A stretch of 58,413 nt of DNA from S141-55 sp964422065. GTDB taxonomy: Bacteria > Hydrothermota > Hydrothermia > WGAB01. The position numbers and the translations under genes are program-made. The stretch lies in the NCBI GenBank assembly GCA_964422065.1, contig CAYQZW010000001.1, positions 1 through 58,413 on the forward strand. Reading direction: 5' to 3'. This document shows, one piece after another, positions 42,501 to 50,655 of the stretch. The first letter of the stretch is position 1. Every line of letters starts with the position of its first letter. A model generated the notes under the pieces. That model did no database searches, was not told where the DNA came from, and worked only from the letters and a program-made list of their open reading frames with translations.

Positions 42501-43260
42501 ACAGTACGTGTTCAACAACGGGTATGATCCCTATGCGACGCAGATTGCGAGCGGTCGAGCCCTCCGCATCACGACGGTTCCTCCCCAGGCCCAACCGCCC
42601 ACTCTTTGGGTCCACACCGTAGACACCTTTGCCCTCGCGGATACCGTAGGAGGCAATGGGGACGGTGTCCCCGAGCCCGGAGAGACCCTGGAAGTCTGGA
42701 TTCCGTTAACCAATGGCGGAGTGGCGACCGCCCCAGAAGTCCGATTGACGGTCACTCAACCCCTCTCCCAGGTCCATCTCCTGGATTCCATCGTCACGTA
42801 CGGGGATCTTGCCCCTGGGGATACGGTCTGGCCGACATCGCCCTGGCGGGTGGCCATCGCACCAGAGTTTCCGGATACTGGGGTGGAGTTCACCTTGAAC
42901 ATCGAAATCCAGGACACTCTGGGGACGTTGATTGAATATTGGGGGCTCCTGTTTACGGTATACCAGACCCAGGAAGCCTCTCTACGACCTCCTCTGGTCT
43001 GGCGCTTGGGGCCGGTCTATCCGAACCCCTCTCCGGGGTCAATGCTGCTGCGGTTTGAAGTGCCGAAGCGGACCTCGGTGTCGTGGAGGGTATACGATTT
43101 GAGTGGCCGTCGTATCGTTGCGCACCGGCAGGTCTTCCGGCCTGGGATCTACACCGTCCCGGTCTTTCAGCCGGCCGAGGTTCCGCCCGTAGGCCTTTAC
43201 TTCCTTACTGTCCGTGCAGGACGTCATCGCTGGACGACGAAGGTCATGTTGGTCCGCTAA
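39514..43260 (+). CDS. secreted C25 (gingipain-like) peptidase homologue with T9SS C-terminal domain
   Basis: A 1248-residue secreted protein. After a signal peptide comes a propeptide-like region, then a Peptidase_C25 domain (about 130-475) with ARYLIIAPDNFVGALQPLVEWKTQKG, DNFYVTVDG, DIFVGRFPANTETEI and FLLLGDPELTLR. The nucleophile site Cys369 is present (ISTTCATIDPY), but the expected catalytic His of the GHG motif is Gln339 (YRGQGVGNWW). Downstream are three Ig-like repeats each carrying a GNxDGxPxPGET motif, a nidogen-like domain (SNGFLELGGSTYRFG, ALIAPFWDDLDP) and a final sorting domain (VSWRVYDLSGRRIV ... GLYFLTVRAGRHRWTTKVMLV). The ATG at 39514 follows AAGGAG. Activity is uncertain because of the His to Gln change. 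Confidence 0.87.
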   Translation: MILRVLVLAVVAGTGGGIKVEAQSTQVTRLRISVVPHSRIAALVAVPEGSVPEVRMVEPKSAPGLQLESHPVAKIRDFTVIPVTIRADSLDSVAEVVVDVLHPGGAYPRTYTPSFEGLYRQVIVNFEALSVSPAPPVVLEHPEGARYLIIAPDNFVGALQPLVEWKTQKGMLARIVPLSLTGASSAQIKNYIQTAYDTWEIPPEFVLLAGSAQQIPFTGTDNFYVTVDGTDPLIDIFVGRFPANTETEIATMVAKTVAYETVDPVWPDTLWFERATIIVRNDYDDDDSIYYADAQVAQTYLRHEGYTQVDLFDRLHGNTASDVILSVNEGRSIVFYRGQGVGNWWPPFEVNPYGLQNGWKLPIVISTTCATIDPYTGNAAGEQWMKAGTASSPKGAVGFFGTTTVRSHVAHLRSAVAQGFFYAAFDTPYVSTLMEACEVGRLNLLFTYGDLTDYNGFLLLGDPELTLRTKVPQPLNVMYPNVVPVGQADLTFWVSDPNGLPVPGALVALSLDTLFDAFGYTDSTGSVTFSVDLSVPGFLDFQVTRRNYLPYQDSLAIIPEGPYPGEVSYLFHDDQGNADGHPNPGETLRLDLRVINVGTQDAHNLQAILRSPSPSLVLQDSTAWLGTLAAGDSLWIPDAFRLWIRPDATAEEPLALGVAFEATEGSWTLPLPPLVVYAPKAVVLGFRLEDPVPGGNANGQPEPGEAVKLYPIFKNTGNAPLGLSTLHLLPNDHYGTSDGQSYLLSLNPGQTDTLSDPLAIVIDPSLVAGTVLTLPIEIQGDAETYVYRDTTSWDLVISGVPQTSLPTGPDGYGYYIYDDTDLSSGNAPPFAWVEIAPPDGPGTLIPEITDQDADTVTLPLPFTFVFYGDTFTQIGVASNGFLELGGSTYRFGANEPIPQAGGPRALIAPFWDDLDPSVGGDIYQWYDSVGHRWIVEFKDVEHYGGGDPETFEVILLDPAYDPTPTGDGEILILYQVVSDISSATVGIEDPTESIGIQYVFNNGYDPYATQIASGRALRITTVPPQAQPPTLWVHTVDTFALADTVGGNGDGVPEPGETLEVWIPLTNGGVATAPEVRLTVTQPLSQVHLLDSIVTYGDLAPGDTVWPTSPWRVAIAPEFPDTGVEFTLNIEIQDTLGTLIEYWGLLFTVYQTQEASLRPPLVWRLGPVYPNPSPGSMLLRFEVPKRTSVSWRVYDLSGRRIVAHRQVFRPGIYTVPVFQPAEVPPVGLYFLTVRAGRHRWTTKVMLVR

Positions 43261-43282
43261 TGGTTTCGCTCCATACCGACAC

Positions 43283-43331
43283 TTGAAAAACCCACCCGGA
43301 GCCATTACCCTATACCCCCATAGGGTATAAA
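43283..43331 (+). promoter_or_regulatory. promoter and operator of csoR-copA
   Basis: TTGAAA (43283-43288) is followed after 17 nt by TACCCT (43306-43311); an alternative -10 TATAAA lies at 43326-43331. A perfect inverted repeat with 8-bp arms TACCCTAT and ATAGGGTA and a six-base centre ACCCCC spans 43306-43327 and covers either -10. Its GC-tract centre and AT/G-C flanks fit CsoR-type operators, so the regulator just downstream probably represses its own operon. Confidence 0.75.
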
Positions 43332-43350
43332 TTGACTTTGGAGGTGCAGC

Positions 43351-43635
43351 ATGCGATACCAAAAACTCAATCCAAGATCAAAGGAGAAAGTGATGCCCCG
43401 CCTCCGCCGTATTGAAGGACAGGTGCGCGGGGTTTTGCAGATGGTCGAAGACGAACGATACTGTCCGGAGATCATCCATCAGATCACAGCGGTCAAACGC
43501 GCACTGGATCGTGTGGCTTTGATGATCCTGGAGGACCACATCAAAACCCACGTCCACGAAGCGCTACGGGCAGAGGAGGACGGAGAGAAGATCGTTGAAG
43601 AGTTGACGAAAACCCTCTTTCAACTGTTGAGGTAA
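43351..43635 (+). CDS. CsoR/RcnR-family metal-sensing repressor
   Basis: A 94-residue all-helical DUF156 protein. The family core is intact: RLRRIEGQVRGVLQMVEDERYC, QITAVKRALDRVALMILEDH. These proteins are tetramers that leave DNA when metal binds. The sensing residues here are Cys38 (RYC), His63 (EDH) and His67, where copper-sensing CsoR has Cys-His-Cys; a His at the third place is the pattern of nickel/cobalt RcnR, although the N-terminal His of RcnR is absent. The gene starts after GGAGGTG and is followed after 5 nt by copA, which argues for copper. The operator at 43306-43327 overlaps its promoter. Confidence 0.9.
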   Translation: MRYQKLNPRSKEKVMPRLRRIEGQVRGVLQMVEDERYCPEIIHQITAVKRALDRVALMILEDHIKTHVHEALRAEEDGEKIVEELTKTLFQLLR

Positions 43636-43640
43636 GAACC

Positions 43641-46076
43641 ATGGCAAACAAAAAGAAGGTTGTCGTTCCCGTTTCTGGGATGACGTGCACGAGTTGTGCA
43701 CGCACAGTGGAGAATGTGGCCAAGTCCACACCCGGCGTGGAGGAGGCCAAGGTGGAGTTCGCGGCCGGGCAGGCCGTGTTGGTCGTGGATCCCGATGTTC
43801 TGGAACCGGAGAAACTTCGCAAGGAGATTGAAGAGTTCGGATATCACCTCGGCATCGAGTCTACCCGACTCCAGGTCTTGGACCCCATCGATCCTGACGA
43901 GGCCCGGACAATCGAGCAGGTATTGCTCGAGGCCCCCGGAGTCCTTGACGTCGAGGTCCATAAGGTCACGGGGGTCATTCAGATCCGGTACACCCCAGTG
44001 GACTACCGGACAGAGGAAGTCCTCCGGCGTCTCCGTAGTCTGGGGAAGCGGGCCGAGGCCTTGGAGGAGATCCAGGATGTCTTCGAATTGGAGGAACGTG
44101 AGCGTGCACGCCACGTTCGGGCCCTGCGGAATCGCGTCATCGTAGGGATTCTCCTTTCAATTCCGATTGTGATCGGTACCTATGTGAAGAACCTGCCCTT
44201 CCTCTCGAATCCCTGGGTCCTCTGGCTCTTGGCAACTCCCGTTCAGTTCTACGTCGGCAGTAAGTTCCTCCGGGGTGCCTGGGGCGCACTCAAACACCGA
44301 ACGGCGGACATGAATGTCCTGGTTGCCCTGGGTACGCTGGCGGCTTACTTCTCCTCTCTGGCCTTTCTCCTGTTCCCCCAATTTTTCGCGAGATCCCAGA
44401 TCATTCAGGCTGAGGTCTATTTTGATGCCGCCGCAGTCATCGTCACGTTGGTGCTCTTAGGGAAATACTTGGAGGCCCGATCCCGAGCAAGAACAACAGA
44501 AGCCATGAGGAAACTCATGGCGCTCCAAGCGAAAACCGCCCGCGTCTTACGAGACGGTCAGGAGATCGAGGTCCCGATTTCGGAGATTCGTCCCGGGGAT
44601 CAAGTGATTGTACGGCCGGGCGAACGGGTCCCGGTGGATGGCGTGGTGCTGGAGGGGACCAGTTATGTAGACGAGTCCATGCTCACCGGGGAGCCCGTGC
44701 CTGTCCAGAAGGCACCGGGAGACGAGGTCGTGGGTGGAACCGTCAACCAATCCGGGCTCTTGAAGATCCGGGCCACGCGGGTGGGCGAGGAGACGGTCCT
44801 GGGTCAGATCATCCAGTTGATCCGTGACGCCCAGCGGAAGAAGGCCAACATCCAGCGCCTCGCCGATCGGATTGCGGCCATCTTTGTGCCCATTGTCTTT
44901 GGGATCGGGGCCCTCACCTTTATCGTCTGGATGATCTGGGGCCCGGCCCCGCAGTTCAACCACGCCCTCCTCTCCATGATCGCGGTGCTCGTTGTGGCGT
45001 GCCCGTGCGCCCTGGGGATCGCGACCCCTCTGGCCCTCACCGTAGGTGTAGGGAAAGGGGCAGAACATGGCATCCTCATCAAGAACCCGGAGGCCCTGGA
45101 GAAGGCACGCGAGATTGATGCGGTGGTCTTCGATAAGACCGGGACCCTAACCCTTGGCCGTCCAACGGTCACCGAGGTCTGGGTCCTCCACCGGGATGCG
45201 TCTGAGGTTCTCGCCCTGGCCGCTTCGGCGGAAACCGCGTCGCAGCACCCCCTCGCAGAAGCGATTGTCGAGGAAGCCAAAAACCGTGGCCTCTCCATCC
45301 AGATGCCGGAAGAGATGCAAGACTTTCCTGGACGCGGGGTCCAAGCCCGAATTGGCGATCAATGGGTCCGGGTCGGCCGACCCTCATGGTTTGAAGAAGA
45401 CGGGGTTCCCATCCCCGCAGAGTTCCAGGAAAAAGCTGAGGCCATGGAGCAACAGGCGATGACCGTGGTGGCTGTGGGCTCGCCGGAGGAGGTCTGGGGG
45501 CTCCTGGGCATTGCAGACCCGATCAAGCCCGAGGCGGCGGAAGTGGTGAACATCCTCAAACGCCAACACATCCGGGTCATCCTTTTGACGGGAGATAATG
45601 AGCGGACCGCGAAGGCCGTCGCACGATCCGTAGGGATCGAAGAAGTGATCGCACAGGTCCTGCCCCAGGACAAGACGCATGTGGTCGAGACCTTACAGGC
45701 CCGAGGGCACCGGGTGGCAATGGTCGGGGACGGCATTAACGATGCCCCCTCGTTGGCGACCGCGAATCTGGGGATCGCGATGGGGACAGGGACCGACATT
45801 GCTGGCGAGGCCGGGGACATCGTGCTCCTTTCCGGCAATCTGAAACTTGTCCCTGCCGCCATCCATCTGGCCCGCGCGACCCTTCAGACCATCAAACAAA
45901 ACCTGTTCTGGGCCTTCTTCTACAACGCTACCCTGATCCCCATAGCCGCGGGTGTCCTGTATCCGTTCACGGGTTGGGTGTTCCACCCGGTCTGGGCTGC
46001 CGCCGCGATGGCGACGAGTTCGGTCTCCGTTGTCTTGAACTCCTTACGACTCAAACGAACGCGTTTGGAGGTGTGA
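43641..46076 (+). CDS. copA: copper-exporting P1B-type ATPase CopA
   Basis: An 811-residue inner-membrane ATPase that exports Cu(I). An N-terminal metal-binding domain has GMTCTSC (Cys16, Cys19). A second HMA-like domain (about 72-140) has lost its Cys pair. The transport site is CPC (Cys454-Pro455-Cys456); the P domain has DKTGT (Asp498); the nucleotide domain has SQHPLAEA and GRGVQA; the hinge is GDGINDAPSL. The TM7 YN in FFYNATLIPIAAG and TM8 MATSSVSVVLNSLRL give the P1B-1 copper signature. It is co-transcribed with the CsoR-like repressor and followed by a strong hairpin at 46086-46115. No copper chaperone is seen. Confidence 0.95.
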   Translation: MANKKKVVVPVSGMTCTSCARTVENVAKSTPGVEEAKVEFAAGQAVLVVDPDVLEPEKLRKEIEEFGYHLGIESTRLQVLDPIDPDEARTIEQVLLEAPGVLDVEVHKVTGVIQIRYTPVDYRTEEVLRRLRSLGKRAEALEEIQDVFELEERERARHVRALRNRVIVGILLSIPIVIGTYVKNLPFLSNPWVLWLLATPVQFYVGSKFLRGAWGALKHRTADMNVLVALGTLAAYFSSLAFLLFPQFFARSQIIQAEVYFDAAAVIVTLVLLGKYLEARSRARTTEAMRKLMALQAKTARVLRDGQEIEVPISEIRPGDQVIVRPGERVPVDGVVLEGTSYVDESMLTGEPVPVQKAPGDEVVGGTVNQSGLLKIRATRVGEETVLGQIIQLIRDAQRKKANIQRLADRIAAIFVPIVFGIGALTFIVWMIWGPAPQFNHALLSMIAVLVVACPCALGIATPLALTVGVGKGAEHGILIKNPEALEKAREIDAVVFDKTGTLTLGRPTVTEVWVLHRDASEVLALAASAETASQHPLAEAIVEEAKNRGLSIQMPEEMQDFPGRGVQARIGDQWVRVGRPSWFEEDGVPIPAEFQEKAEAMEQQAMTVVAVGSPEEVWGLLGIADPIKPEAAEVVNILKRQHIRVILLTGDNERTAKAVARSVGIEEVIAQVLPQDKTHVVETLQARGHRVAMVGDGINDAPSLATANLGIAMGTGTDIAGEAGDIVLLSGNLKLVPAAIHLARATLQTIKQNLFWAFFYNATLIPIAAGVLYPFTGWVFHPVWAAAAMATSSVSVVLNSLRLKRTRLEV

Positions 46077-46085
46077 ACATCAAGG

Positions 46086-46115
46086 GGCGGGGGCGCCCTC
46101 GAAGGCGCCCCCGCC
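46086..46115 (+). terminator. GC-rich hairpin after copA
   Basis: A perfect 12-bp stem (GGCGGGGGCGCC with its complement) and a 6-nt loop begin 10 nt after the copA stop. There is no U-tract (AAATCC follows), so it may stop transcription with help or protect the 3' end. Confidence 0.6.
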
Positions 46116-46474
46116 AAATCCATTCTGGAGCGTCCATCCATCCGTTGATTCGAAGCCCCGCCGTTGCACCCCTAAGGACCAGGTACCCCCTCACGAGTTG
46201 TATGAACTCCCACCCCTGAGAGGCTCTGGGGATCCCTCTCGGTCATCCCTTGTCACAGTTCCCCATTCTGGACTGGTCGGCCCGTAGCCCCAAGGATGGG
46301 AAGCGGGTCCGGAAACCAGGCAAGAAAGACGGCCCGAGGAGTGGCCGGAATAGAGGGCCCTGGGGACCGGAAGACCCTAAAGAGTCCAATCGCTCCCCTG
46401 GCCTGAACGATAGGCGTGTCGGTGGACACGCCGGAACAGGCCGTTGGCCAAGCCAGGGATCGTCCGCGCGGGGG
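46116..46474. other. intergenic stretch between convergent copA and subtilisin genes
   Basis: About 360 bp with no recognised gene. A hairpin with an 8-bp stem (GGCGTGTC/GACACGCC, loop GGTG) at 46413-46432 lies about 40 nt after the subtilisin stop on the minus strand and is a candidate terminator for it, again without a U-tract. Confidence 0.45.
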
Positions 46475-49099
46475 TTACTCTACTTTCACAAAACGCAAGG
46501 CCGTTCGTTGTCCCGCCGGTGGACTGTCCAGGCGAATCAAGTACACCCCGGCCCGCAGGCGACTCGTGGGGATGACTGTACGGGTCGTGGTCGGTGTCAA
46601 GGTGAGTGTGGGAAGGACCCTTCGGCCGGTGATATCGAGGATCTGGGCCTGAACAGGACGGTCAAGGCGGTGGATCAGCACCAATTGGGTTCGCACCACA
46701 GGGTTCAAGAGTTGGATTGTGGGAGGGAGCACATGGACGGGGTCCTGCTCTTCGACCCCTACGCCCAGCCAGTTGAGCATTCGGGCCAGGAGTTCCGCCC
46801 GGGTGGTCCGGCCCTGAGCCTCACTCGTGATCGCTTCGAAGGGGAAGGACATGAAAATGGTCTTGTATGTCCCGGCATCGTATTTCACCATCGCGGGCCC
46901 GAAGTTGCCAGAGCCGGTGGGTAAGGTGAAGTACAGGGATGTATCTGCCGGTGCGATGGCCTGGATCACATCACAGGACTGGCTGTTCCCAGCGCTTCCC
47001 GTTCCGTAAAGCTTCAGCAGTACGGAATCCCCAATGGGGTCTCCGTCATAACCCCGCGCCCCACGGTAATAGTTTCCAGTGCTCTGAACGGACGCCTTGA
47101 GGTAGTCTGTCATGAAGGACTGGGCCTGGTTGTCCTCAGCGAGGTTTTGGGAAGAGAGGATCAGGGAGCCGCCGGCGTTGAGATGGGCGATCAGGGCGTT
47201 CTGCTCGTCCGGGGTGAGCACGTTTCCCGTTTCATCGCCCGTAAACCAGAAGACCACACTCCGAGGATGGGCCAACAGGTCCGGTGCGCCGTCCGTTTGG
47301 GTTTTCCAGACTTCATAGACCAGTCCCATCTGATCCAGGGTTTGGGTGTAGTAGGTGAGGTAATCCGAGGTTCCCGCATCGTCCACCAACAGGAACGGGG
47401 GATACCCGATCAGGACCCGGAGGGTTTCTGCCGCATAGACGGGTTGGGGCGTGGAAGAGAATTCGATGATGAAATTGGCAAAACGGGGGACTCCGGCGAC
47501 CTGGAATTCAAAGACGTCCGACGGGACCACGGTATCCCCGTCTGCCAAGGCCCCAATGGTGATTGTGGGATCGGTAACGGTGATCTCGGGATCGTCTGTG
47601 GTCAGGGTCAGGGTGAGATCGGACGCATCTCGCCAGTGCCAGCGGTTCGAGACTTTGACGGTCATCTGGACAGTCTCGCCAGGCTCGGGTCGCCCGTCCC
47701 CATCGAACCAATAGTCTGTCACCCAAGGATACGTATAGAGGCCCAAGGCCAGGGATTGGTAGACATTCACCAGGCCCCAGCCAAGCATCCCTTCGTATCC
47801 CGGATTGACCTCATCGACATTCACGGCTCCCCACATGATGGCAGAGTCCACCTGATAGGCGGTCCAGGTGGGATGGAGCGAACGGATGAGGCCGGCGAGC
47901 CCACACACGATCGGAGACGCCATGGACGTTCCGTCGAGTTGCGTGTAGTTGCCGCCCGGAACGGTGCTCAGGATATTGGTCCCTGGCGCAATCACATCGA
48001 CCCAGGTCCCGTAGTTGGAGAAGTCCGCCTTGATGCCGTTCCTTGCGGAAGCCGCAACCGCAATCACGTTGGGGTAGGCCGATGGATAGTGGGGCGAGGC
48101 AGTATTGTCATTGCCTGCCGCAGCAACAATCGTGACCCCCATACTATGGGCATATTGCATGGCGCTGTTTTCTGAACCGTTGTAGTTGTAACTGCCATAG
48201 GAGTGGTTGGTCGCAACCGCACCTTGGTTGGCCGCGTAGTAAATGGCATTGATGGCAGCCGAGATGGAGACATATTGACCGTTTCCGCACTTGAAGGCCA
48301 TGCCCTTGACGTTCCAGCCGACCCCGGCAACCCCGATGCCGTTGTTCGTTGCGGCAACCGCGATCCCAAAGACATGCGTCCCGTGCTCATTCCCTGGCTC
48401 TGTCGGGTTAGGGTCCCAGGTATAATTCGTGAAGTTGAAACCGATGATGTCGTCAACATAGCCGTTGCCATCGTCATCCACGCCATTCAGGTCATCGGGA
48501 TAATCAAAGACGCCGTTCCCATTGAGGTCTTCCCCGGGGTTGACCCAGAGGTTGGGAAAGATGTCCGGATGGTCCCAGTCTACACCGGTGTCCACGGGCC
48601 CCACAACAATCGAAGAGTCTCCGGTGGTGATGTCCCAGCCCTCGGGAGAGTGGATATCGAAGTGGTGCCACTGTTGGGTCCAGTAGTCCGGGCCAAAGAG
48701 GGGATCGTTGGGCTCGAGATCCAGGGGTTTCAACTCATCTACTTCCGCCGATTCTACAGAAGAGAGCCGTTCAAACTCTTGGGCCAATGCAGGTGCATCC
48801 ACGTCCTGACCGAAGATCAGGAGGTAATAGCGATCCAGCCCGAACTCCTTGGCCTTGGGGGTCATCTTTCCGACGATGAGGCGTCGGACCTCTTTGAGAC
48901 CATACTGCTGTGCCAATTGGTCGATTTCCGGGATCCCCAGTTGGTTCCCGACCAGGGTATAGGCATCTCCCACACGCCCCCAAGAAAGGCTGGAGAGGAC
49001 CTTGGATTGGCTGGCCGGGGTGACCTGGATGATGAGATGGCGGGGATGATAGAGGATCTGAGGACTTGCCAATACCGCCGCAATCCACAACAAGATCAT
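46475..49099 (-). CDS. secreted subtilisin-like serine peptidase (S8) with T9SS C-terminal domain
   Basis: An 874-residue secreted protease. A signal peptide (MILLWIAAVLAS) is followed by an inhibitor-like propeptide and the S8 domain with an intact triad: Asp170 (GPVDTGVDWDHPD), His239 (NEHGTHVFG) and Ser392 (DGTSMASP). A calcium-loop insertion DLNGNGVFDYPDDLNG and DDDGNGYVDDI follows the Asp motif. After it come an Ig-like repeat with DGDGRPEPGETVQ, a ThuA/flavodoxin-like segment near 590-760 (FLLVDDAGTSDYLTYYT, VVFWFTGDETGN, GGSLILSSQNLAE), and a C-terminal sorting domain (RPVQAQILDITGRRVL, AGVYLIRLDSPPAG). The start at 49099 is preceded by GGAGG. It probably degrades extracellular protein. 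Confidence 0.92.
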   Translation of the reverse strand: MILLWIAAVLASPQILYHPRHLIIQVTPASQSKVLSSLSWGRVGDAYTLVGNQLGIPEIDQLAQQYGLKEVRRLIVGKMTPKAKEFGLDRYYLLIFGQDVDAPALAQEFERLSSVESAEVDELKPLDLEPNDPLFGPDYWTQQWHHFDIHSPEGWDITTGDSSIVVGPVDTGVDWDHPDIFPNLWVNPGEDLNGNGVFDYPDDLNGVDDDGNGYVDDIIGFNFTNYTWDPNPTEPGNEHGTHVFGIAVAATNNGIGVAGVGWNVKGMAFKCGNGQYVSISAAINAIYYAANQGAVATNHSYGSYNYNGSENSAMQYAHSMGVTIVAAAGNDNTASPHYPSAYPNVIAVAASARNGIKADFSNYGTWVDVIAPGTNILSTVPGGNYTQLDGTSMASPIVCGLAGLIRSLHPTWTAYQVDSAIMWGAVNVDEVNPGYEGMLGWGLVNVYQSLALGLYTYPWVTDYWFDGDGRPEPGETVQMTVKVSNRWHWRDASDLTLTLTTDDPEITVTDPTITIGALADGDTVVPSDVFEFQVAGVPRFANFIIEFSSTPQPVYAAETLRVLIGYPPFLLVDDAGTSDYLTYYTQTLDQMGLVYEVWKTQTDGAPDLLAHPRSVVFWFTGDETGNVLTPDEQNALIAHLNAGGSLILSSQNLAEDNQAQSFMTDYLKASVQSTGNYYRGARGYDGDPIGDSVLLKLYGTGSAGNSQSCDVIQAIAPADTSLYFTLPTGSGNFGPAMVKYDAGTYKTIFMSFPFEAITSEAQGRTTRAELLARMLNWLGVGVEEQDPVHVLPPTIQLLNPVVRTQLVLIHRLDRPVQAQILDITGRRVLPTLTLTPTTTRTVIPTSRLRAGVYLIRLDSPPAGQRTALRFVKVE

Positions 49100-49195
49100 A
49101 ACAACCTCCAGTTTTTCACGTTGGGCCAATGATACTTCTCAATCTTACTTCACAAAAGTGGGGAGAGCAAAACCGTGCTCCCGTGGACGACCCCC

Positions 49196-49828
49196 TCAGA
49201 CCAGGTGCAGCCAATCGTGGAACAGGAAGAATAGACGCCCGATCAACAGCGAAATACGGGCCATGATGGTGGACCCAAAGGACGCGCCAAAGGCGACCAT
49301 GATGAACATGATGCCGACCTTGGCCAGAAAGCCCAAGCCTCCCCGGTGCTCCTTGGAGAAGAAGAAGTAGACCAAGGTCGTGATGGTACTGACGACCAGG
49401 ATGATGTAGTTGATGGAGGTCCCCAAATGCCCGGTCCATAACGGGAGCATCCCTGCCTTGACCTGAGGCACGATGTAGCCCTGGATCGCACCGGTAATGC
49501 CCAAGCCTGCGCCCATCCCCACGGTGAAGGCGATGGCCCAACGGGAGAGCCAGGCGACCTTCGGAATGAACCGCAACAGCATCAAGAAGGACAAAAACGC
49601 CGGCACAATCAGGATATACCGCTCAAAGCCCGTGTTCGCGATCCAGGCATCAATCAGTTTGGGCTTGACATCAAAGAACCACAGATAGATAAACCAATAG
49701 GCGGCTGCGCTCCCCACATAGATGTGCTCGGCAAACTTATAAAACGGGTTGTCCCGATACAGGAAACTGAAGATGGCGAGCGTCAAACCCGCAGCAATCC
49801 ATGTGAACAGCACGTTCATGAAGGTCAT
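49196..49828 (-). CDS. conserved membrane protein, fourth gene of unknown-function operon
   Basis: A 210-residue protein with about six predicted membrane spans: VLFTWIAAGLTLAIFSFLY, IYVGSAAAYWFIYLWFF, YILIVPAFLSFLMLL, AIAFTVGMGAGLGITGAIQG, YIILVVSTITTLVYFFF and FIMVAFGASFGSTIMARI. Charged residues are few. I do not recognise the family. The ATG overlaps the preceding gene by 4 nt and GGAGGAG lies upstream, so it is translated together with the other three genes. The AEHIYVGSAAAYWF segment near residue 33 and the GxGxGxGxxGAIQG segment are the most distinctive parts. It may form the membrane core of a complex with the proteins encoded upstream. Confidence 0.75.
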   Translation of the reverse strand: MTFMNVLFTWIAAGLTLAIFSFLYRDNPFYKFAEHIYVGSAAAYWFIYLWFFDVKPKLIDAWIANTGFERYILIVPAFLSFLMLLRFIPKVAWLSRWAIAFTVGMGAGLGITGAIQGYIVPQVKAGMLPLWTGHLGTSINYIILVVSTITTLVYFFFSKEHRGGLGFLAKVGIMFIMVAFGASFGSTIMARISLLIGRLFFLFHDWLHLV

Positions 49829-50655
49829 GTCGGTCTCCTCCGGGTTCGCGTAAAGTAATAGCCGATGTTTCCGAGCAAGATGAAGAGGACGATGAGGATG
49901 TGGACCGCGGTCTGTGAGGCCATGCCAATCGACGCCGAGCCGGGTTGCTTGACCAAGACCTCATAGTCTGCTGCGCCCCGGAGCCCGCCGATCAGGCCCA
50001 CAATCTGATCCGCCTGGAGGTAAGGATAGAGGTCTGGCCACACCACGGCGGTAGCCGCCAGGATGATCTTCTGCCGGAACCGCGCCTGCGCAAACTGCAC
50101 CCAGTAGTCGCCCACCGATCCTGCCTCAAATCCGACGAGAAGCGCAATGTCGTTGTAATTGTGGATGTTTCGCATCATCGGCAAACTGTCCACAGGCGTC
50201 CCCCGATAATCTGTATTGAAGACGGTGCGGATTTCTTTGCCCATGTTGAGGATCACGGCCGCCAGGCCGGGCCGGTACCCCAGGAAGACATAGTCCACGC
50301 CATAGGTCTTGTTGAACTTCTGTGCCATCTTCTCCAGGGCGATCTGGCCTAAAGGCAGGCCCAAAGGCCAGTGGCCCATCATGACCACCTTCAGATTTTT
50401 CCGGAACAGATGGGTCAACATCGCCTCCAGCAGAGGCTGGAGTTCCGGCATGGAGGCGGCGTCGTAGTCAATGGAGATCAACACCACAGAGCCTTCCGGC
50501 AGTTCATCAATGGCCTTGTACGCCCGGGCCACCTCGGGGCTGGGCTGGAACTTCGGAACCAAATGCATAAAGAGGGGGATAGACGCCCCCAAGAAGACAA
50601 AGAGATAGACGATCCGTCGGTCAATTTTGCTGATTTGTTCCCAGAACTCTCTCAT
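49825..50655 (-). CDS. membrane-anchored protein with a large soluble domain, third gene of unknown-function operon
   Basis: A 276-residue protein with a span near the N terminus (IVYLFVFLGASIPLFMHLVP), a soluble domain of about 200 residues and a second span near the C terminus (AVHILIVLFILLGNIGYYF) followed by a basic TRTRRRP tail. The soluble part alternates strands and helices: PEGSVVLISIDYDAASMPEL, LKVVMMGHWPLGLPLGQIALE, VDYVFLGYRPGLAAVILNMG, NDIALLVGFEAGSVGDYW, and DQIVGLIGGLRGAADYEVLV. This could be a Rossmann-like fold. With the flanking spans the domain would lie on one side of the membrane. I do not recognise the family. It overlaps both neighbours by 4 nt. Confidence 0.75.
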   Translation of the reverse strand: MREFWEQISKIDRRIVYLFVFLGASIPLFMHLVPKFQPSPEVARAYKAIDELPEGSVVLISIDYDAASMPELQPLLEAMLTHLFRKNLKVVMMGHWPLGLPLGQIALEKMAQKFNKTYGVDYVFLGYRPGLAAVILNMGKEIRTVFNTDYRGTPVDSLPMMRNIHNYNDIALLVGFEAGSVGDYWVQFAQARFRQKIILAATAVVWPDLYPYLQADQIVGLIGGLRGAADYEVLVKQPGSASIGMASQTAVHILIVLFILLGNIGYYFTRTRRRPT

